64,000 nt of DNA from Chromobotia macracanthus. Taxonomy: Eukaryota > Chordata > Actinopteri > Cypriniformes > Botiidae. Of the stretch, positions 38,721 to 52,107 are shown one piece after another. The position numbers and the translations under genes are program-made. How positions within the stretch are numbered: position 1 is the first letter of the stretch; each line of letters begins with the position of its first letter. The notes below the pieces were generated by a model. The model searched no databases, was not told the origin of the DNA, and saw only the letters and a list, made by a program, of their open reading frames with translations. Location: assembly GCA_036877525.1 (NCBI GenBank), contig JAZGTH010000067.1:7766001-7830000 (forward strand), written 5' to 3'.

Positions 38721-39489
38721 CGGGCTGGCCAGGGGCCAGATTGACTGTGTGATCTGCTAAAGCTGTGTTTGACATTTGAAAAGGCTGGAGGGGGATCCAT
38801 GGTCAGTTAAACTGCTTTGCTCATCCTGGGTGGCTCTCTAAAGAGAACCAGGCATCCTCAGCTTTTCATGAAATATATTGTGATAGTGATGGCATAGGTT
38901 TTTAAGACTACATTCTCAGATCTATCAAAAACTGTTATTCCTGTGTAATCTAACTGGAAAATCTAACTTTTTGAGAAGATCTTCAGTGAAATTAAAATGC
39001 TTGTATTTTTTTGACAACAATTTTTATTATCTTCATTGTCCCTATTTAGCAGCTGTCAGTTCTGTTAATATCTGATTTTCACACTGTTTTGATAAACTAC
39101 TTATTAAATCTGGTCTAATTTCCCTCATGATCTGTAACATATCACTTCATTTCAGCAATCTCCATTTCTCTCTATTCTCAATTCCCATTGCTCGCTCTTT
39201 AATGTCTCATCTACTGCCACTCTCTCTCCCCTTCTCCTCTTTCGTTATGCCACTCGCTCTCACATTAAACTGTCTTCATATTAGAGTGCTTATTAATTCA
39301 AACCAAATGTCAGCACTATTGACATAAAGTGAAGGTGTCTTCTTTAGGAAATTCTGATATATGTGCTTCACTCTTCCAGTATGATTCTTAATAATGCGCT
39401 GAAACACTACACTGTAATGGTTGTGTACACTCAGCAGGACATATTTTGTTAGTCTGCCGGTTCTTTGAATTTCCTGTCATTTTTGTACA

Positions 39490-40080
39490 GCAGCTCCACA
39501 ATTTCATGTAATTTTTGAGGTGTGAACAACAGCAAGTTGTGGTGTACATATTCACATTGAATTCTGGTTAAAACACTCTTGGTCTCATCTGACCGCAGAA
39601 AATTTACCAACATTGCAACTGGGTCACCATTATACTTTTGGCAAACTCTAGTTGTGCTTTCACATGGTTCTTTTGAGCAATAGACAGAGCTCTTGATATG
39701 GTTGACTGTAGATCAGAATCTGTTCTCATCTACTGATCTCTGGAAATCCTTCAGAAGTACAGCTGACTCCATGTTGTTCAGGCAGCGTTTTCAGGAATAC
39801 TGTGTATGGAGGTTCTGGTTGATTTGATGTAGTTTCCACTTGCTGATAATTAAACCAACAGTTTGTTTTGTACACTTTTCAGTCTCTTTAGTCATTATTT
39901 TCACAGCTGTCCTTTAGATCACAACCTAAATGATCCTTTCACTGTGTACCAATGTGGTAGTTATTTTAATGATTCACAGGTAGATACAATTGTAGACTAT
40001 TTCCATCTGCGTAACGCTTTGCAATACAAAGACTTATGCAAACATTTTTCAGTTCCTTTTTAAAATTAACGAACTTAAAG
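39490..40080 (-). mobile_element. Decayed Tc1/mariner-like transposon with transposase remnant
   Basis: On the minus strand the sequence still encodes recognisable pieces of a Tc1-type transposase: a block reading HVKAQLEFAKS followed, after an in-frame stop and a frame change, by SDETKS, which corresponds to the WSDETK motif carrying the second catalytic Asp. The pieces lie between about 39570 and 39670. The element has frame breaks, and no intact terminal inverted repeats were identified, so the boundaries are approximate. It is a dead copy. Confidence 0.65.
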
Positions 40081-43000
40081 CAATGTTGCTGCAGATTAAT
40101 TTGTATTAAGCCTTATACTGCATGCATATAAATGCCATCCTAAATCCTATCCCCAACCTCCACCCCCCACCACCCCTTTATAAAAAATTGTTTATGCAAG
40201 TTTTAGAATTAAAATGAGAGTATAAGGATTGAGTACATTTGCAAGGCAATGTATATTTTTAAAAGATGCTTCGATGATCTATAAATACACAGCTCGTGCA
40301 GTCTTACACAGTAAGTAGTTCTGTCTCCAGATTTCTTCTGTCTATCCATTATATCTGAGTCAACTGGAGGACATATGCATTACTAGATTTAATGTATGGT
40401 TCACAACAGGGTATTTCTGTGTGTATATGTTACGATTAGGGTTTTAACAAGCAAGATTAAAAGTTTGTCTTTAATGCTTCAAAATAGCCCTGGTCTGTTC
40501 ATGGCAAAGAATTCCTTTTGTGTTTTACCTTGTAAATGAAACACTGTTTGGCCACATCTAAAGAGGCTGGTTTACCTTAGAAACAGTATGAGTTGAATTG
40601 TTAAATTGTTACGTAGTTCAATTGGATAGCAACAGTTAACAGCAACCAATCCTTGCCTGAGTAACCTGCTTTGTCAATCTGCACACTAAAAACAAACATT
40701 CGTCAGGGTGTGTGTTGTGGGGGCATTTTGTCAGAAAACATTGTGAATTCCGCTAATTATTATTAAAGGCAATTACACCAATGCAATGAGACCTCTGTGT
40801 TTATATAGTGCTGTAATAGCCACAATATCTTATAATAAATTGTTATCTAACAAAATAACTATCTAAAAATATGATTTTTTGCATATAGTCAATGCACATT
40901 TTAATTTAATATTTTTAAATACTCCTGTTTTCATTTATGCATACAGTTGTCCGCAGTGCATTGGGCAAGTTCAGCTGTGTTTTAATGTTGACATACATTG
41001 AGATTATATACATTACATTATGCACGAAATGAGCATTTATGCTTTGGTGACCTATTGAAAAAGTCACGTTTTGCAAATTAATGAATGGCTATGCTAGTCT
41101 TTTCTTCTGGGGTAAAGTACACAAGTCGAGTTAAAAAGCACTGTCTTAATATACCACACTAAGTGCTGCAACACTAATGGTGTAGAATCAAGCCTCCTGC
41201 AGCTTTTCAAAGTGCCCTTTTTTATAGGACAAGGACTCCCTTTCCTCTGGGCTTTCAGTGTAGAACAGGAGCACAGCCCCTCTTTTTCACAAGCCCTTTT
41301 CTCTTGTTTCTCTCTCTTCTGAAACAAAGAGCTACATTTTTTTCTTTCAGTGGCCACTTATAAGACCTCGTGCTCTTGACAGCTCTGTAGATGAAGGTCT
41401 GAATTCATGGTAATTGTTGTTCTTTTTCCCTCTCACATGTTAAGTGTGATCAGGTTGCTGTGGAAACACTGTTTGTGTTTTCCCTCACAACAGAGAGCAG
41501 AAAGAAATGGACGAACAGAATCTTTTCTATTTTATTTCAAGTATCACTCAGAAATCCTGCTGACAGCTAATGTAAAAGAACACAAAGGACATTAAAGGCA
41601 TTAAAGGACTTTGAGTAATGCTGAGTGCTGTGTCAGACCAAACTTTATGCTTCCAACTATCTGTTGAAGTGGAAAATGGACTGTACAGGGCCATATTATC
41701 AGTGATCCATCAGTTAGGAAAGCACATTTTAAAGACCTCGGAGCACCTGGGGTCACTGTATGTGTCCACAGACATGACACGCCAAAGTGTATCCGTCTCG
41801 CAGGCACTCTCGCTGTGCTTCATGAGAGCATCCCTGCTTCCTTTGGAGTGATGCTGGTTACCTGGTTACAGCCAAGAGAGTCTTGTTTTCAGCACATGTC
41901 GTGCCTCATTGACTGTTAGAACTCTTTCTCTCTCTCTTTGCTTTCTCTCTGTCCCTTCTCTCTCATTTTCTCAACAAGACTGATATTTTTCATTTCAAAA
42001 CCAGGCGTTCTTCAAGAGGTTGAAATAAAAGGCAGACAGAGCAACAAAGGCCCTAAGCGAGGTGGGTCTTTGGTAAACATTAGCCTCCAATGAGACTAAT
42101 GAGGCAGGCTCTAATCTCAAGTGCTTGAACATAGATGCGCTGACTCTGAGCAAATAACCTGCTGCTCATTGAGAGAGGAAACAAGAGAGCAAAATGAATG
42201 ACTAATTCTGAACTGTCAGTTTTGCTCTTGGTTCACTGGATAAAACAACTGTTTCCCGTCTGCATCTCCACACTGTCCAGTAAATTCACACCTCACGTAT
42301 GCACCTTTTTAGAAACGTTTAAAAACTGGTGGCTTCTTCTGTTCTCACGTACACTCGTTATTTATCAAATTGATCATTATCTTTATTCTAGTTGACCCCA
42401 CACAGAAGTACTTTGTGCTACAGTCTCAAAGTTGTTTCCAGAACACGTACTGTGGGTAGCTGAAATCTCGTTTAAGATTTTGATAATAGTCTTCAACAAG
42501 GAACATTAAGCAAATTGGTCTTTAGGATACAGTTTTTTGCTTGAGAAACATATTTTATTGGACTGTGATATTTCCAGTTGTTTGAGATAATAGTTTTATT
42601 CTGCTAAAACCTTTAAAAAGGTTTTTTTAATGTTAGTCCAGAATCTGTTTTAGAGTTTTATTAAAAAACAGATCTTAAACACAGTGTAGGCTTTAGTTGT
42701 TTTAGATTTTATTGCATTTGTTCAACTCGATTTCACCATGTAAACAGCCATAGAAGCTGATGTAAACAAAACTTTCCTTCCAAGTTGCCTCTTTAATCAG
42801 TTACTTAATTAAAATGTGTAGTGAACGATTATTATTACATATAAATATATAAATAATCTCCCTTTAATATTTGACCGTTTTGAGATCAGTCTTGGAAAAG
42901 AGCTATTACTATTTATTAGAGGCCTTATTTATCAACTGAACTAACTATTCAGTTTAATCTGCTAATAGGCTAGTAGAATGAACAGAAATCAATATGGCCG

Positions 43001-43907
43001 TCTTTCCAGTCAAGGGAAATAAAATTACTTACAGCCCCAAGTTTTTGAATACACTATTAGCAGCTTGTTTTAATTTCACAAGTTGTGCAGAATGGGGCTG
43101 TGAAAGTGAGTGCTAGAGCAGACACTTCTGACTGCTGTTTTCACTCGGTGTGCTGTTAGTCCTGATAGATGTCCATGACAGATCCGACACCTTTCTCTCT
43201 GGTTCCTCTGGGTTGTCTTCTCTGTTTGACCAGGAGAAAGAATCATGTTGACTGACAAAGAGGAAGTGTTTCTGTTCGGTACATCACTGATGTCATGTGC
43301 AGCACTTCTCTTAGGGCTGGCAATATATATATATTATTACAAAGCACTATGTCGAATGTGACATTGCACATCAAGTAGATATCTCTTAATTTAGCCTGTA
43401 TTTCTAACATCTATTTATATTATGTATGTTTATTATAATTTTGAAGTCATTGATACAACTTTTCACATTGAATAAACTATATGTGAGTTTTAACAGAACA
43501 ATATGACAAACATTTTATGAACATTTTTTAGGATGATGCAAACAACTGTTCAGTCAGTGACACTTTGAAAGTGAGGTTGTATTAGAAATGATAGAGCTTT
43601 TGTTTTACATGGCACTGGTTCTTAAATCTCTCAATTGTTTTAAGGAAGAGCATTTCTGTCATTTTCAGTGCTTGGATGCAGATGTATCAGTGTGAAATGG
43701 AAAATTCCATTTTTACTTAACAAACCTCATCTCTCCTCTCTCCTTTCCTCTTCCTGGTTACCATCAGTTCTCTAGATAGCAGGCCAAAGCTAATGGAAGT
43801 GTCCTTTTTGGCTATTGATTATGCTCCAGTGGGAAGGGGGAAAGCATCTCAACACAGGCAAGCATGATTGAATGTAATTCAATAAGAGCCAGAATGGGAC
43901 CCTTTCC

Positions 43908-43931
43908 CTCTCTCTCTCTCTCTCTCTCTCT
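43908..43931. repeat. (CT)12 microsatellite
   Basis: Twelve uninterrupted CT units, followed by further pyrimidine-rich sequence. A chance open frame across it reads Ser-Leu repeats. Confidence 0.95.
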
Positions 43932-45829
43932 GCTCACTGCTCAATTTTTTCTCCTCTTTCTCCCTCTTCCCCCTGTTTCATGGCTCTCAGCTCTGCGATC
44001 TGGCACGTGTTTACAGATTTCAGTCATAGAATTATTCTCGGATGACGTCACCCAAATAACCTCTAATGATTTCAACACTGATGTGAAAGATTGTGTTTAC
44101 TTGCTCAGACTTGATTTGTAAAGTTGAGGCTAGAGTTTGGTGAAATTATTGTTTAAAGATCTTCAGGATTCTGGAACTGGCACATACAGTGGTGTTATGC
44201 TTTCAATTAAAATTCTTTCACTTTCAGTGATGTATTGTTTGTTCATCACACGAGTGGGTTGAATTGTTCTCAGTGGTGCTGTGGACCGCCTGAGGAAGGA
44301 TTTTAAATCAGTTGACACTGCTTATGGTTTGGTTTTGCATATGCTTTGATTCATAATTAAAACTTGGCAGCTCACTGCGGACCTTACTTCAAAGAAAGTT
44401 TTATGTGTAACACATTTCAAACGTCTGCAATGTGTTAGGGTTACATGAACCTAATTTTACTAAACAATTTACAATTTTCAAAACAAGAAATCATTTTAAA
44501 GGCTATATGCATGCAGGCACGCTTTAGCAAAGAAATTAGGACCTCGCATGTACTGTACACACATACACACACTCCACATACTTTCCATTTGAATTTGTAT
44601 GGGACAGTAACAATGGAACAGGAAGTGACTTAATACCTGATTGAAGAGTAAACTGATAACTCTCCCTTTGCATCCTCCTTTCAAAGAAACCAGCTCTGTT
44701 TGATTTATTTGTAAGGAGGTTTTTTCCATGAATCAAGGCATGTATTCAAAGTAAGTTACATTGCAGTACTGAGCAAACTGTAGTCCCCTAAACAATTTAG
44801 GGCTTTATTGTATTTTTTCTTATGTCTTTAAGCAATTGTTCACCCATACATTGAAATACTCAATTCCTCATCTGTCATTCCGACTATATTGCTTATTCCT
44901 TCACATTAATACAAAATGAAAATTGAAGGAATTTTTAGGCATCTTCAGTGCTATTATAATAAATGGGGACTTCAGTTGCTAATTTTCTTTAATTAAATTA
45001 GGCCAGTTGACATTGTCACATGGCAGATTTCAAAGTCACCGTTGACCTAATTTGATCTGAAACCATAGTGGCACGAGAGGCTGATGTCCAGGAGATTTTT
45101 CACAGTTGATGACCTGAAAAGAGGAAACCACTAACCCATTCCAAATATACATGCCTTTTGATTTGGTCCACCACAATTGGGTTGTTTGTTAAATATGAAT
45201 TTCCAGCACACTCACCACCTCAGCGCCGTCCTGACTGAAAACGCAATGAGGGTATCAAGGCCATGGTCAAGGCCGACGGTTTTCAGGCCGGAAGGCTGGT
45301 AATGCGTGAGCAGGGTGTGCTCTCACAGATTGATGAGGCCATGTAGTGGCAGGGGTATAGAGTGTTACAGAACAGACGTCCTGCTGGCACGACCTCTCTC
45401 TGCTTCCTCTCTCTGCCTTATCGGGAACTCTTAATTGTCCTTATGAATATTTTAGAGGAGAGCAAAAATGGAGGTTCGGGAGGGGCTATTGTTTCAAGGG
45501 CTCTGATGGCTAATGATCCAGTCTGTGGGTCAAGATGGGTGGAAGTGAAAGACAGGTAGGAGGAGAGGAAGACGAACTGGTTTCAGAGGAAATGGGTGAA
45601 GGGAAGAAGGATGAGGAAAAACGGTATATTTGTCTCATTAAAATTTCCCACTTCTTCCTCCCTTTGTTCATCATTAACGCAATAGCCTTTACTTTCGAGT
45701 TCAGTGTTAAATAGATGAGATATTTTATTTAGGCCAGTGGGACTGAAAGCAACATTAGTTCATTGGAAGAAACTTGAGCGATGACTTTTGATATGCCTTC
45801 ACCTCAATTTGGTTTCAATCCCCAATCTG

Positions 45830-46150
45830 CTCTCGTGTCTCAAATACCCTTAATTGTGAAGACGGTCTTTCTTTCACAGTGGCAGCTAATAGCTTGATCA
45901 AGCCCGCCAGTGTACAGTCTGCAAACATCTGGCCTGTCTTTGTAGGAAACTATTGCTCCTAGAAGTGTAACACATTTGCTAGCTAATATGAGAGATGCCA
46001 TATTCATATAAAAGCAGCAATCTCAGCGGCCGACCAGTGGTAATTAACTGTGATACATTGTAAAACTGAGATGAAGGCGTGCTTCATCATGGAGATGCAT
46101 CAGGCGCTAAAACTTCTGGCGTTATTTATGTGGCGTGCATTGTGAAGCAG
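45830..46150. promoter_or_regulatory. Candidate conserved intronic element
   Basis: About 300 bases of balanced composition with words such as GTGGTAATTAACTGTGATAC, CCATATTCATATAAAAG and GGCGTTATTTATGTGGCGTG. There are no repeats and no coding frame. It may be an enhancer of mef2a or of a neighbour; supported only by texture. Confidence 0.22.
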
Positions 46151-47730
46151 CTTTTGTCTGGTGGGGGGATCTGATTTCACAGTATATTGTTTTTTCTAAA
46201 CAGCTGTGCAAAGATCATAATTATCAAACATTCAGCTGGACTCACTTGCTGGAAATGAGCTCCGCAGTCCAGCTTCCTCTGACAGGAGCGCTCAGACAAT
46301 AGCACAGAAGCAGGAAGAGCACGATGAGGTCACATCCTGTTTTATAACTCAGTAGCCCATAGAATAAGATCAGAAAAAGATTTTCTTGGTATAGCTACTT
46401 TTTAATGTATAGTCATAAATGATATGGGTCATTGTGGGAGGAGATGATTGTTTTGCAGTTGTGCCATTAGTGGTTTGCTGTGTCATGCTGGCCTGTTGGC
46501 CACCCAAAGTAGTCTTTCTTTAAAAGCAAGTGAGGGAGATAAAGAAAGAAACTGAACTTAATTTCAACTGATTTCAAACTATTTTTCATCTGTTTCACTT
46601 TGGAAATCAGGAATTAACAATCAAAAAAAATCTAAATGCTCTCCATTTCTCATCACTGACTCTATATTATTTCTCTATTTTCTTCTTTTTCCTGTTCAGT
46701 GCAAAAATAACACCCTTTGTTCTAGTTGTTTGTTGAATGTTGGCAAAAGTCAGCACTCACTATGTGCTACTGTATGTGCTTGAATTTTGTGTGAAAACAA
46801 ATTCCGATCACAACTACAGTCAGAGAGAAGAATGATTTTGTAATTGAAGCACAGAGTCTGTGAATTGTTACATAAAGTGCATATCAGCATGATATAAAAA
46901 CATGAAACTGTGAGTCTCTAAATGCGTGAACAAGCAGGGTGACGATTTAAGATGTAGGGGAAGATATATTCCTCAGCAGATAAAATTTTCTATCAGCTTC
47001 CTTTCTGCAATGATTTTTTAAGGTATCTCACACTTAAACCCTTTCATAATAATAGTAAGCAAAATGCACTGAACACATTGTGATGTCATTAATGTCATAA
47101 GGATTATCACACTGACTTGCTCAGTGATACAGTGACACAGCAGTTGCTTCACAACTCTTCAGGCCAAAGATATGGAGATGTCTGCTAAAAAATGAGGTTA
47201 CAACGTTCCCAAAGAAAAAGCATGACACCATTTTAAACATAAATGAAGCAATATATGGCTGAATGTGCTTGTATCTATATGCACCAGATCTTAACATTAG
47301 CTGAAATGTCTTCTCTCTACACAACACAGCTGCGTCACAGCATTGTGTGATTTAATCAGAACGGAGGATAAGCTCTCCACCCTCACTCCACCCATTACAT
47401 AGCTCACACTCTGTCATCATCCTCCATTCTTTCTTCCTCTTTCATTTTTTCTGCAGCTCCTGCTTTATTTTGAATGCTGGGCTTTTAGGCCTACAATTTC
47501 CGTCTATACTTGAATCTTCCTTTTATCCATGCACTGCACATGAATAAGTCAAATACAAAGACCTTTGATAGAACGGGGTATGAGTGAAATGGTTTCTTGA
47601 TGTATAGTAAAGTGCTTGTGCCATTTTCAGTATGAGAACCTTGAGTTGTAATGTAGAAAGTAGGTCATGAAACAAGTGATGCAGTTTTATATCCTTTTTA
47701 TACGATCCTGTAGCATTTAAACATATGAGC

Positions 47731-47870
47731 AGTACTCAGTTGGTTATGAGTTTGATTCCCAGGGAACATGCATACTGCTAAAATGTATAGCTTGATGAAA
47801 ATGCACTGTGTGTTGTTTTGGATAAAAGCATCTGTCAAATACATACATGTATTGTAAAATGTAAATAAGA
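47731..47870 (+). mobile_element. Truncated SINE copy
   Basis: Matches the SINE at 4939-5085: CTCAGTTGGT (A-box part) runs directly into TTTGATTCCCAGGGAACATG (B-box part) with the sequence between deleted, then AAAATGTATAGCTTGA and TTTTGGATAAAAGCATCTGTC. It is an inactive copy. Confidence 0.75.
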
Positions 47871-50420
47871 TTTTAGACAATTTTAATGCTTCAGCAAAAA
47901 TTATAGCATTGAACTGTACATGCAACAAACAAAACTGAGGTTATCTGAGAGAATGTCCTTATTTAGAAAAAAAATAAACATTCAGAAATTAGAAATAAAT
48001 GTTGATTATTTTATAACTATAAAAATAGTTTCATAGCATAGAATAAATGGTTTTCTGAGTTGTCTTGTTTCTAAGTATCTCCCTCCTCTTTTTACATTAT
48101 TCAGTTCTTGTTTCATCTCACACACACACACATACTCAAATGAAAACAGTCACTACGCAGTTATGTTGTACTGGCTTGACGTCAATCTCATTTTTTGTGG
48201 GGACTGCCAAAGTTTTATCAATACAGGTCTGGCGAACCTTCTATTAAAAACTGGAATATTGGCACAAATTTTGCAAGTCCCACTGTCCTGTCTCTGAGCC
48301 ATGCGGAACATGCTGAACAGATTACACAAATGAGTTTTCAGCTCCTTTCCAGAACCGCTTTACGGCAGCACTGCCCACTCTCCCACTTTCACACACTCAC
48401 AAACCAGTCTCACACACGTACATGCAGAGCAAGGCCACCACCAACTCCCACGCTCTAATAACAATAACACTCCTTTTCTCTTACGAAATCCAAACTCTTA
48501 ATATTAGATGTTCAGGGTGCAACAAATGATTGCCAGCAAATAATTCAGAAAGCGCTAATATGTCTAGTAGGCAGCTCGTTAAATGTTTTTTATTTGTTTT
48601 TACAATCAACCTTCAATATAAAGTAAGACGATTTTTTCACAAAGGCTAAAGGGGATGCATTCTTCAGACTCTTGCAGTCGCCACTCTGGTCTCTTGATGA
48701 GAGATTATGGCACTCTCATGCACTTAAAGGTGTAATTAAAAATGTAAATGATGCAGTTTAATCAAACTTGTGATCAAACCCGTGCCCCCATCTGTGCTTG
48801 TATTTAATGGATTCACATCTATCCAAGTGCATCACATATTGACGGTGCCTTATTTTCTGCAGCACTGGCAGATTTTGATCGCAACACATAACATACCCTT
48901 CTATGGCCATGCTTACATGCAATGCCTCCTGATTGGTTGATTTGTGAGGTGAAGGGCTGACAGGTGTCAGGGGAGAGACACCTGTTTGGACATGCTGATT
49001 TAGTGATCCATTTAGTAGAGCTGCGGGCAGTGTCTATGGAACACCCAAAAGATGCCAAACCATTTAAGAAGACTTACAAGCACGCCATCCCAGCCCTTTA
49101 GTCTTTGAAGCATTTGAGGCCATGTCGCAGTCTAGATATCAGCAAATGTTAAAGGTTGGACAGTTTCAGAGAGGCTGGTAAAAGAAACCTAGCTTTTATA
49201 AGACCCTGCCTTCTATTCAGAGTGATCTCCAAAATCATACACTCCTCCAATAGTGCAGGAGGTTTTCAAATACATATTTTAACATGCAAGTAGGACATCC
49301 TTTCATTGGATTCGAGCAATTGGATGGACATTTTTTTTTGTCCTGCGCAGCAGATATATAAAATGCTATAAATATATTTATACCACTTTCATTTATTAAT
49401 CACCTGCCTAATTTATCCTTTTGCAAGACAAATGGCCATACTTGTAGTTCTTGTAAGTTTTTCTTTTTTGAAGATTGACTGCACCTTGTTCGGATATGTT
49501 ATTGTGCTCATTGGACCCATCTGGCAGTCGTACTTTCCACAGGGCCCCTCCCTGCTGACTCAGGCCCCAGTGGACGGGTGTGTCTCTGGGGTTACTGTGG
49601 AAGTCAGCAGCCCTGCCCTGCTCACACAGAACACACTGCCCAGCTCTAGCCACAGTGCTTGCCACATAATGAGCAGGTTGGAACTATAATTTTCAGGTCC
49701 TGATGGAATCTGTGGCACTCTGGGGGAGAAAGTGCATAGTTTCACTGGTAAACACAGTGTTTCAGAGAGCCACATAGGACCTGTAAACAGGAAATGACCA
49801 GGAAGGCGTTGCTCAGAACGAGAGAGAGAGCCACCTTCAGTACCGCACTAAATAGCTTAATGTTTACAGAAGGTCCCAGAAAAGCCATATATCTGTAGCT
49901 GTAAGCAGTAGAGAACTTTTGTGTTTTCCGTAGACATAAAAAAAAGCTGGATGGATTGTGCAGCTATGTGTTGTGTTTTTTATGTTCCTGTGCCAACAAG
50001 AGTTCTCAGCCATTGACAGATCTTGGTTGCACATTTTCTTAGATCAAATAGATAAAGATCAACAAAGATCACACTTCAAGTCACTGAGATATCAGAGGAC
50101 AGCAGCTGCCTGCAAAGGCACTCTCACACACCCACACACTGACCTACACACACACACACATTGTGATAGACACACTAAGCAAGGGCTTGTTAGAGTGTAT
50201 GTGCTGTGCTTCACTTCCTTCAAAACATGACTTTTTCATCTGAAAGAACATGTGACCTCTGCTGCCAAAACTGCCCTGAGGTAGTCTTATTACAGGAGCT
50301 CCATCCAGCAAGAAACAGACTAGGGCATCAAATGAAGATTTCAGACTTTACCTGACACCCTTTTGCTGTCATCCCGTTAATGCAGTCAGTCTGATGCGTA
50401 ACAAACGTGTGAAAATGAAA

Positions 50421-50700
50421 GGGTAACACTTTACTTAAAGCCTGCACATAACATGAATTATAAGCATGCATAATGCATTTTTACACATTACACATGCATA
50501 TGCATGTCATTTTTATCAATAATTATAACCACATTTATAATAGTAGAGATATTAAAATTACCTATAATTAGCAATATACAATTTTAATAATATGTGATAA
50601 TGCATGAAATTGGGTGTTGATTGTGTGTTTTAATGCATTATACTAGTTAAAAGTTTTATCTATGTGCATTTTATAATGTATTGTATACTGGCTCTTACAC
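50421..50700. mobile_element. Possible inverted-repeat element, left end
   Basis: The left boundary GGGTAACACTTTACTTAAAG is a terminus commonly seen in small fish DNA transposons. The following 280 bases are AT-rich with repeated GCATAATGCAT-like words. No matching right terminus was found, so the extent is approximate. Confidence 0.4.
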
Positions 50701-51910
50701 TCAGGCACTGTCAACACAGACTTGTATTTATTAAAAAATTGCTAAAGGTTTAAAGAAAAATGTAATATTACTAATATTACACCTCTTGCACTTTGCTTAA
50801 AAATAGTCAGTGTCCTCCATGCTTAAATGTTAGTGACCGGATATGATAATCCATTCAGTTTATACACTGCTTTCATTCTGATAGGCTCTGCGTTTGGCAG
50901 GCGCTGAATTACAGGAGAGTTTTAAAGCTCTGCACTGTGGGAGCCTCTTATGTGTGTGTGTCTTCCAGCTGGGTGGCTTATGATAACTGAAGATAATGAA
51001 ATATGCATCACAACACACACATGCTGAGGGAAAAGTATGTTCCTAAGAAAGAGCGCAGAGGAGAGGGAAAAAAACACAGAGGGAAAAAGACTATTGCCTA
51101 ATGTTTTTAAGGAAAGGATAAGGAGTGACAATTCAATTTCCTCCTGGGACTAATGCAATAGGCATGGTGCAGCCATCAGCGTGTTAGCGCTTAATGTATT
51201 TGCCAAATTATCCATTGAACTGTTACAGTGCAATTTCAACATCCTGATCGCAAGCTCTTTTGTGCTCACTAAGCAGATGTTACAGGCAAAACACAATTAC
51301 AGACGGTGCAGTGAAGTTCAATAACTTTCTCTTTACTGTATTCTGATTGTGTGTTGTATCAAAATACACTGCTCTTGATTATCTAGATGGTTTATTGGGC
51401 GTCTGTTTAATTGTTTAAACAAAATCAACGTTCACAGTCCAGTATTAGTTGAAACTTGAGTAGAGTAAATATTTGGTTTTGTGTGATGTATTGAATGTTG
51501 TTTTGAATTCTGCTTATTTCACACAAAGGTCTGTTTTAGCTAACATGAGTGTGCTTTTTTAAAATCTTGAGAAGATAAACAAATCAGTAATTTTTCTTAT
51601 ATGCCATCATTTTTAAGCAAATGTTTGCATAGCTGTTATTGCAAATGGACAACCTTATCAAATTATTTGTTATATATTTAATTATCTGTTGAATGAAATT
51701 TAACATAAAACGAAAAATTGCAATTTATTCTGACACATAAAATATGTTTGCCTTGATTAACACATTTTTGGCATGGCCATTGAAAATGTTGGCAGGGCAA
51801 AGTATGTTTTTTGACTGGGCCAGCAGATCAAATCCTTAGTTGTTGAGCCCTAAACTAGCTGTTTGGTTACATATATCTATGTATGTGTGAATTTTCCAAT
51901 TTATTTTCAG

Positions 51911-52041
51911 AAATTAAGAAACAAAGGCCATAATGACTGTGCCAGTCCTGATCCAGATGACTGTTTGGTCACAGTCCCTCATGGATGACCGTTTCGGCAA
52001 ACTAAGCGAAGAGAGTGATTTAATGTACAAAGCGCTGTGGT
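51911..52041 (+). pseudogene. Decayed TLRKK-type alternative mef2a exon
   Basis: After a good acceptor (TTATTTTCAG) the exon reads KLRNKGHNDCASPDPDDC, corresponding to the TLRKKGLNGCESPDADDY of the ubiquitous-type alternative exon of MEF2A. After that the frame is lost. The expected HSP block is read in a second frame and the block MDDRFGKLSEESD in a third, so two single-base losses lie within about 15 bases of each other (around 51966 and 51977). In the frame fixed by exon 30556-30759, TGA occurs at 51986-51988. The donor is GTAAGT at 52042 (or GTGTAA at 52040). A transcript using this exon would stop at residue 111 and be exposed to nonsense-mediated decay. Both losses fall where a homopolymer (TTTT and CCCC) is plausible, so sequencing error must be excluded. 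Confidence 0.75.
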
Positions 52042-52107
52042 GTAAGTACTGCCTCCTTTCTCTGCCTTTTGTGTTGATCCCTCTTTTTATGTTGATGTTC
52101 ACTGCAG
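52042..52107 (+). other. 66-nt spacer between the two alternative exons
   Basis: GTAAGT at the start and a pyrimidine-rich 3' end to ACTGCAG. At 66 nt it is at or below the practical lower limit for a vertebrate spliceosomal intron, which would sterically prevent joining both alternative exons and so enforce their mutual exclusion. Confidence 0.7.

Larger units (their letters stand above)
30760..51910 (+). other. Large mef2a intron (about 21 kb)
   Basis: The intron separates the MEF2-domain exon from the alternative exon pair. It contains a full MITE copy (32630-32990), a decayed Tc1-like transposon (39490-40080), a (CT)12 repeat (43908-43931), a truncated SINE (47731-47870), an inverted-repeat element end (from 50421), and several blocks with the texture of regulatory elements (about 37040-37150, 38590-38720, 45830-46150, 51160-51310). 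No further exon was recognised. Confidence 0.85.
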
